Position numbers and translations under genes: made by a program. A model generated the notes under the pieces. That model was not told the origin of the DNA, did no database searches, and worked only from the letters and a program-made list of their open reading frames with translations. Positions 6,798-9,343 of a DNA stretch of 9,343 nucleotides are shown here, piece by piece; positions within the stretch are counted from its first letter, which is position 1, and every line of letters starts with the position of its first letter. This DNA comes from Betaproteobacteria bacterium (GTDB taxonomy: Bacteria; Pseudomonadota; Gammaproteobacteria; Burkholderiales; Usitatibacteraceae), in contig PQAI01000271.1 of assembly GCA_003105245.1 (NCBI GenBank), positions 23,991 to 33,333 on the forward strand, written 5' to 3'.

Positions 6798-6815
6798 CCT
6801 TGACTCGGGTCAAGG
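6798..6815. promoter_or_regulatory. FNR/CRP-family-like operator, proximal dyad
   Basis: The sequence CCTTGAC-TCGG-GTCAAGG is a perfect 7-bp inverted repeat with a 4-nt centre. It contains TTGA-N6-TCAA (6800-6813), the shape of FNR, FixK and DNR boxes (the FNR consensus is TTGAT-N4-ATCAA). Its centre (6806.5) is about 42 bp upstream of the predicted fhs start. Which family member binds, if any, is not shown by the sequence. Confidence 0.55.
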
Positions 6816-6831
6816 CTTGACCCCCGTCAAG
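6816..6831. promoter_or_regulatory. FNR/CRP-family-like operator, distal dyad
   Basis: The sequence CTTGAC-CCCC-GTCAAG is a second perfect 6-bp inverted repeat of the same TTGA-N6-TCAA form (6817-6830). It follows the first dyad directly, with centres 17 bp apart. The facing half-sites of the two dyads also make a 17-nt palindrome, GGGTCAAGGCTTGACCC (6807-6823). The true operator could therefore be the two outer dyads or this central one. It lies 20 bp before the NTF2-like gene and about 59 bp upstream of the predicted fhs start. Confidence 0.5.
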
Positions 6832-6850
6832 AGGCAAGAGGTCCGCATCC

Positions 6851-7324
6851 ATGCATCCCCACGAGGCCCTGATCCGCGAGTTCTACGCCGCGCTTGCGCG
6901 CCGCGACGCCGAGGCCATGGCCCGCTGCTACCACGACCGGGTGCTCTTCTCCGACCCCGTCTTCCCGAGGCTCGAGGGCGAGGAGGCCCGCGACATGTGG
7001 CGCATGCTGCTCTCCCGCGCCACCGACCTCGAGGTGGTTCTGGAGGAGGCGAGCGCCGACGAAGGCGGCGGCCGCGCCCGCTGGCGGGCCACCTACACCT
7101 TCTCGGGAACGGGCCGCCCCGTGGTCAACCGGATCTCGGCGATGTTCGCCTTCCGCGAGGGGCGCATCGCGCGCCACTACGACCGCTTCTCCTTCTGGCG
7201 ATGGTCGGCGCAGGCCCTCGGGCCCCTGGGCCGATTCCTGGGCTGGTTCGCGCCGGTGAAGTGGATGGTGCGGCGCAGGGCCGCCCGCGGGCTCGACCGC
7301 TTCCGGGAGCGCGGCGCCGCCTGA
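6851..7324 (+). CDS. NTF2-like / SnoaL-like superfamily protein
   Basis: The 157-aa protein looks like a stand-alone member of the NTF2/SnoaL cone-fold superfamily. It has an N-terminal helix ending in the pattern [21 protein letters not shown], then FSDPVFP (about 34-40), and a C-terminal strand pair with [13 protein letters not shown]. Members include small hydrolases, isomerases and many proteins of unknown role, so no reaction can be assigned. The C-terminal tail (about 119-157) is longer than the minimal fold and rich in Arg and Trp. The ATG at 6851 is preceded by a moderate Shine-Dalgarno, AAGAGG (6836-6841), 9 nt away. The gene is divergent from fhs and shares a 160-bp control region with it, so the tandem dyads could act on both. 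It converges on the transporter gene with 9 bp between stops. Confidence 0.85.
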   Translation: MHPHEALIREFYAALARRDAEAMARCYHDRVLFSDPVFPRLEGEEARDMWRMLLSRATDLEVVLEEASADEGGGRARWRATYTFSGTGRPVVNRISAMFAFREGRIARHYDRFSFWRWSAQALGPLGRFLGWFAPVKWMVRRRAARGLDRFRERGAA

Positions 7325-7349
7325 GCGCGGGCCTCAGGCCGGGCGGCGC
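7314..7349. terminator. Possible hairpin between convergent genes
   Basis: The convergent ends of the NTF2-like gene (stop 7324) and the transporter gene (stop 7334) are covered by nested inverted repeats: GCGCCGC (7314-7320) with GCGGCGC (7343-7349), and inside them CTGAG with CTCAG. The stem would be very GC-rich and includes both stop codons. There is no U-tract on either side, so it is not a classical intrinsic terminator and may simply reflect base composition. Confidence 0.35.
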
Positions 7350-8206
7350 AGGATGAGCACGTTGCCGGCCACGGAGACCGCCACGCCCGCGAGCGCCAGG
7401 AGCTCCCAGCGGTAGCCCTCGAAGGCCGACGAGATGGCCAGCGCCACGATGGGCACCATCACCCCGATGTAGCCCGCGCGCGCGGGCCCCACCCGCCCCA
7501 GCAGCGTGAGGAAGCCCCCGAAGGCGAGGATGGAGCCGAACACCGCGAGGTAGAGGAGCGAGCCCACGTAGGCGGGCGTCGCCGCGAAGCCGAGCGGCCG
7601 GCCCAGCGCGAGGACGATGGCCAGCGTGAAGAGGGCCCCGTAGAGCATGCCCCAGGCCATCGACTGCCAGACCGGCACGCCCGCGTCCTGGTTGCGGTGC
7701 GCGACCATGTTCGAGGCCGCCGAGAGCACCACCGCCGCCACCGTGAACGCCGCGCCCAGCGCCGCCTTCCCGTCGGCCCGGAGGTGCGAAAACTCGGGCC
7801 AGAAGACGAGCGTGATGCCCGCGAGGCCCAGCACCGCCCCGGCGCCCACGCGCAGGGTCATCGGCGTGCCGAAGAGGATCCGCATCCCGATCATGTTGAG
7901 CAGCGGGCTCGCGGAATAGCCCACCGCCACCAGCCCCGAGACGACGTACTGCTCCGCGTAGTACACCGCCACGTAGCTCACGCTGAACATGAGCGTGCCC
8001 TGGAAGGCGATCCACAGGTGCTGGCGGCGGGTGAAGCGAAGCGGCAGCCCGCGCGCCAGGCACCAGCCGAAGAGGAGGGCCGAGGCGAGGAGGAAGCGGT
8101 AGAAGACGCTCGCCTCGGGCGCCACCGGCCCGAGCTGGAACGTGATGGCGATCCAGGTCGAGCCCCAGATCGCCACGCAGGCGGCGAAGAGCTGCAGGTT
8201 CGTCAA
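7334..8206 (-). CDS. DMT superfamily (EamA) transporter
   Basis: This 290-aa integral membrane protein has two EamA-type halves of about 140 residues and roughly ten hydrophobic segments, the usual drug/metabolite transporter layout. The N-terminus TNLQLFAACVAIWGSTWIAI and the following PEASVFYRFLLA are typical of the family. The second half includes PVWQSMAWGMLYGALF and GYIGVMVPIVAL. Members export amino acids, metabolites or drugs; the substrate here is unknown. I chose TTG at 8206 as the start: it overlaps the ptrB stop as TTGA (4 nt shared), gives the expected family length, and no ATG or GTG lies near this point in frame. Only a weak AGG precedes it, so translation is probably coupled to ptrB. 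Cotranscription with a peptidase might suggest export of peptide breakdown products, but that is speculative. Confidence 0.92.
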   Translation of the reverse strand: MTNLQLFAACVAIWGSTWIAITFQLGPVAPEASVFYRFLLASALLFGWCLARGLPLRFTRRQHLWIAFQGTLMFSVSYVAVYYAEQYVVSGLVAVGYSASPLLNMIGMRILFGTPMTLRVGAGAVLGLAGITLVFWPEFSHLRADGKAALGAAFTVAAVVLSAASNMVAHRNQDAGVPVWQSMAWGMLYGALFTLAIVLALGRPLGFAATPAYVGSLLYLAVFGSILAFGGFLTLLGRVGPARAGYIGVMVPIVALAISSAFEGYRWELLALAGVAVSVAGNVLILRRPA

Positions 8207-9343
8207 CGCGCCAGCCCGACCTGGTCCAGGACGTAGGCGTAGGTGAAGGCGAGCTCCTTGAGGGCGTCGTAGCGGCCCGAGGCGCCGCCGTGGCCCGCCT
8301 CGAGCACGGTCTTGAGCAGCACGACGTTGCCGTCGGTCTTCACGGCGCGAAGCTTCGCCACGTACTTGGCGGCCTCCCAGTAGGGCACCTGGCTGTCGTT
8401 GAGCGAGGCCTCCACCAGCATGGCGGGGTAGGCCTTCGCGGCCAGGTTGTCGTACGGCGAGTAGGCGCGGATGACCTTGTATTCCTTCTCCTTGTTCGGG
8501 TTGCCCCACTCGACGTATTCCTGCGTCGTCAGCGGCAGCGTCGCGTCGAGCATCGTGTTCACCACGTCCACGAAGGGCACCTGGCTCACCACGGCCCGGA
8601 AGAGGTCCGGCCGCAGGTTCGCGACCGCCCCCACGAGGAGGCCTCCGGCGCTTCCGCCCTGGATCACCAGCCGGTCCGGCGCGGTCCACCCTTCGGCGAC
8701 CAGGTGCTCGGCCGCCGCGATGAAGTCCGTGAAGGTGTTCATCTTCTTCGCGAGCTTGCCCTCGTCGTACCACACGCGCCCGCGGTCGCCGCCGCCGCGC
8801 ACGTGCGCGATGGCGAAGACCATGCCGCGGTCCAGGAGCGACAGCCGCGAGGAGCGGAAGCCCACGTCCATCGGGTGGCCGTAGGAGCCGTAGCCGTACA
8901 GCAGCAGCGGCTGCGGCCCGCCGCCGCGCAGCGACCTCCTCCAGACGAGCGAGACGGGGATGCGGGTCCCGTCGCGGGCCGTGGCCATGAGCATCGCGGA
9001 GTCGTACAGCGACGGGTCGTAGCCCCCGAGGACGGGCTGCTGCTTGAGGAGCGTGCGAGTGCGCCCGGCCACGTCGTAGTCGTAGGTCGTGCGCGGCGTG
9101 ACGTAGCTCTGGTAGACGAAGCGGAAGAGGGGCGTGTCGTATTCCGCGTTGGTCCCGGGCCCCGTCGAGTACACCGCCTCCGGCATGTCGATGTAGTGGT
9201 GCCCGCCGCCGGCGAAATCGGTGACGCGCAGCTTCAGCACGCCGTCGTCGCGCTCCCTGGCCACCCAGAAGCCCTTGAAGACGTCGAAGTCCTCGAGCAT
9301 CACGGCCTTGCGGTGCGGCAGCACCTGCTTCCAGTTGCGGGGC
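8203..9343 (-). CDS. ptrB: Oligopeptidase B (S9 prolyl oligopeptidase family), C-terminal part
   Basis: The gene enters from the right edge, so the N-terminal part (about 300 residues of beta-propeller, judged against the 686-aa E. coli enzyme) is missing. About 379 residues are visible, starting PRNWKQVLPHRKAV. The end of the propeller is followed by the complete alpha/beta-hydrolase domain. The catalytic Ser is in GGSAGG (codon 8650-8652), Asp in NDSQVP (8395-8397) and His in EAGHGG (8290-8292). The Ser-Asp and Asp-His distances (85 and 35 residues) equal those of E. coli Ser532, Asp617 and His652. The family cleaves short peptides after basic residues in the cytoplasm. The S1 region reads TTQEYVEWGNP: the Glu matching E. 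coli Glu576 is kept, but the position of Glu578 is Val. The stop overlaps the start of the transporter gene. Confidence 0.95.
   Translation of the reverse strand, partial: PRNWKQVLPHRKAVMLEDFDVFKGFWVARERDDGVLKLRVTDFAGGGHHYIDMPEAVYSTGPGTNAEYDTPLFRFVYQSYVTPRTTYDYDVAGRTRTLLKQQPVLGGYDPSLYDSAMLMATARDGTRIPVSLVWRRSLRGGGPQPLLLYGYGSYGHPMDVGFRSSRLSLLDRGMVFAIAHVRGGGDRGRVWYDEGKLAKKMNTFTDFIAAAEHLVAEGWTAPDRLVIQGGSAGGLLVGAVANLRPDLFRAVVSQVPFVDVVNTMLDATLPLTTQEYVEWGNPNKEKEYKVIRAYSPYDNLAAKAYPAMLVEASLNDSQVPYWEAAKYVAKLRAVKTDGNVVLLKTVLEAGHGGASGRYDALKELAFTYAYVLDQVGLAR

Noticed and set aside
6798..6831. TTGACT or TTGACC in the dyads as -35 boxes for the NTF2-like gene
   Set aside because: No acceptable -10 hexamer lies 16-18 bp downstream on the plus strand before the ATG at 6851.
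6691..6852. A 54-residue N-terminal extension of Fhs
   Set aside because: It would cross the inverted repeat, the -10 box and the dyads. The ATG at 6690 has a strong Shine-Dalgarno and gives the normal family length.
1..9343. Search for CRISPR arrays, tRNA or rRNA genes, transposases, toxin-antitoxin pairs or defence genes
   Set aside because: Nothing of this sort is visible on either strand; coding is dense and almost entirely accounted for by recognisable metabolic, transport and signalling genes.

Overview
The window looks like chromosomal DNA from a high-GC Gram-negative bacterium, most likely a betaproteobacterium. I infer this from the strongly G/C-biased third codon positions, the long shadow ORFs antisense to real genes, and the protein families present (GlcD/GlcE, DUF456, Fhs, EamA, oligopeptidase B). 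No database search was possible. I see no rRNA, tRNA, CRISPR array, insertion sequence, phage gene or defence system. No stretch longer than 300 bases lacks a gene.

Layout, left to right. (1) A minus-strand glycolate oxidase operon: glcD (3081-1594), a second GlcD-like FAD oxidase (1594-122) and the first codons of glcE (113-1, cut by the edge). The three are packed tightly, with a 1-nt overlap and an 8-nt gap. (2) A plus-strand DUF456 membrane protein (3161-3646) is divergent from glcD across a 79-bp gap. It converges, 1 bp apart, on a minus-strand Ser/Thr kinase with a C-terminal cyclic-nucleotide-binding domain (4928-3648). (3) A 91-bp gap holds two hairpins, one a good intrinsic terminator for fhs. 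A perfect TATAAT then sits 7 nt before the kinase ATG, suggesting a leaderless kinase mRNA. (4) fhs, formate-tetrahydrofolate ligase, is on the minus strand (6690-5020). (5) The 160-bp fhs/NTF2-like divergent region carries a 13-bp inverted repeat beside the fhs ribosome binding site, a TATACT -10 box, and two tandem TTGA-N6-TCAA dyads of the FNR/CRP kind. (6) A small NTF2/SnoaL-like protein is on the plus strand (6851-7324). (7) A minus-strand pair is made of oligopeptidase B (ptrB, entering from the right edge to 8203) and a DMT/EamA transporter (8206-7334), which overlap by 4 nt through a TTG start.

How the genes could work together: the glycolate oxidase operon feeds C2 carbon into glyoxylate, and fhs loads formate onto tetrahydrofolate, so both touch C2/C1 metabolism. 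They are separate transcription units and any coupling is inference. The kinase has an intact catalytic core and a plausible cNMP pocket, so it may be a cyclic-nucleotide-controlled kinase, but nothing nearby names its substrate. The most interesting signals are regulatory: the FNR-like dyads positioned for class II activation of fhs, and the terminator/promoter arrangement in front of the kinase. I found no gene cluster that amounts to a clearly new biological system.
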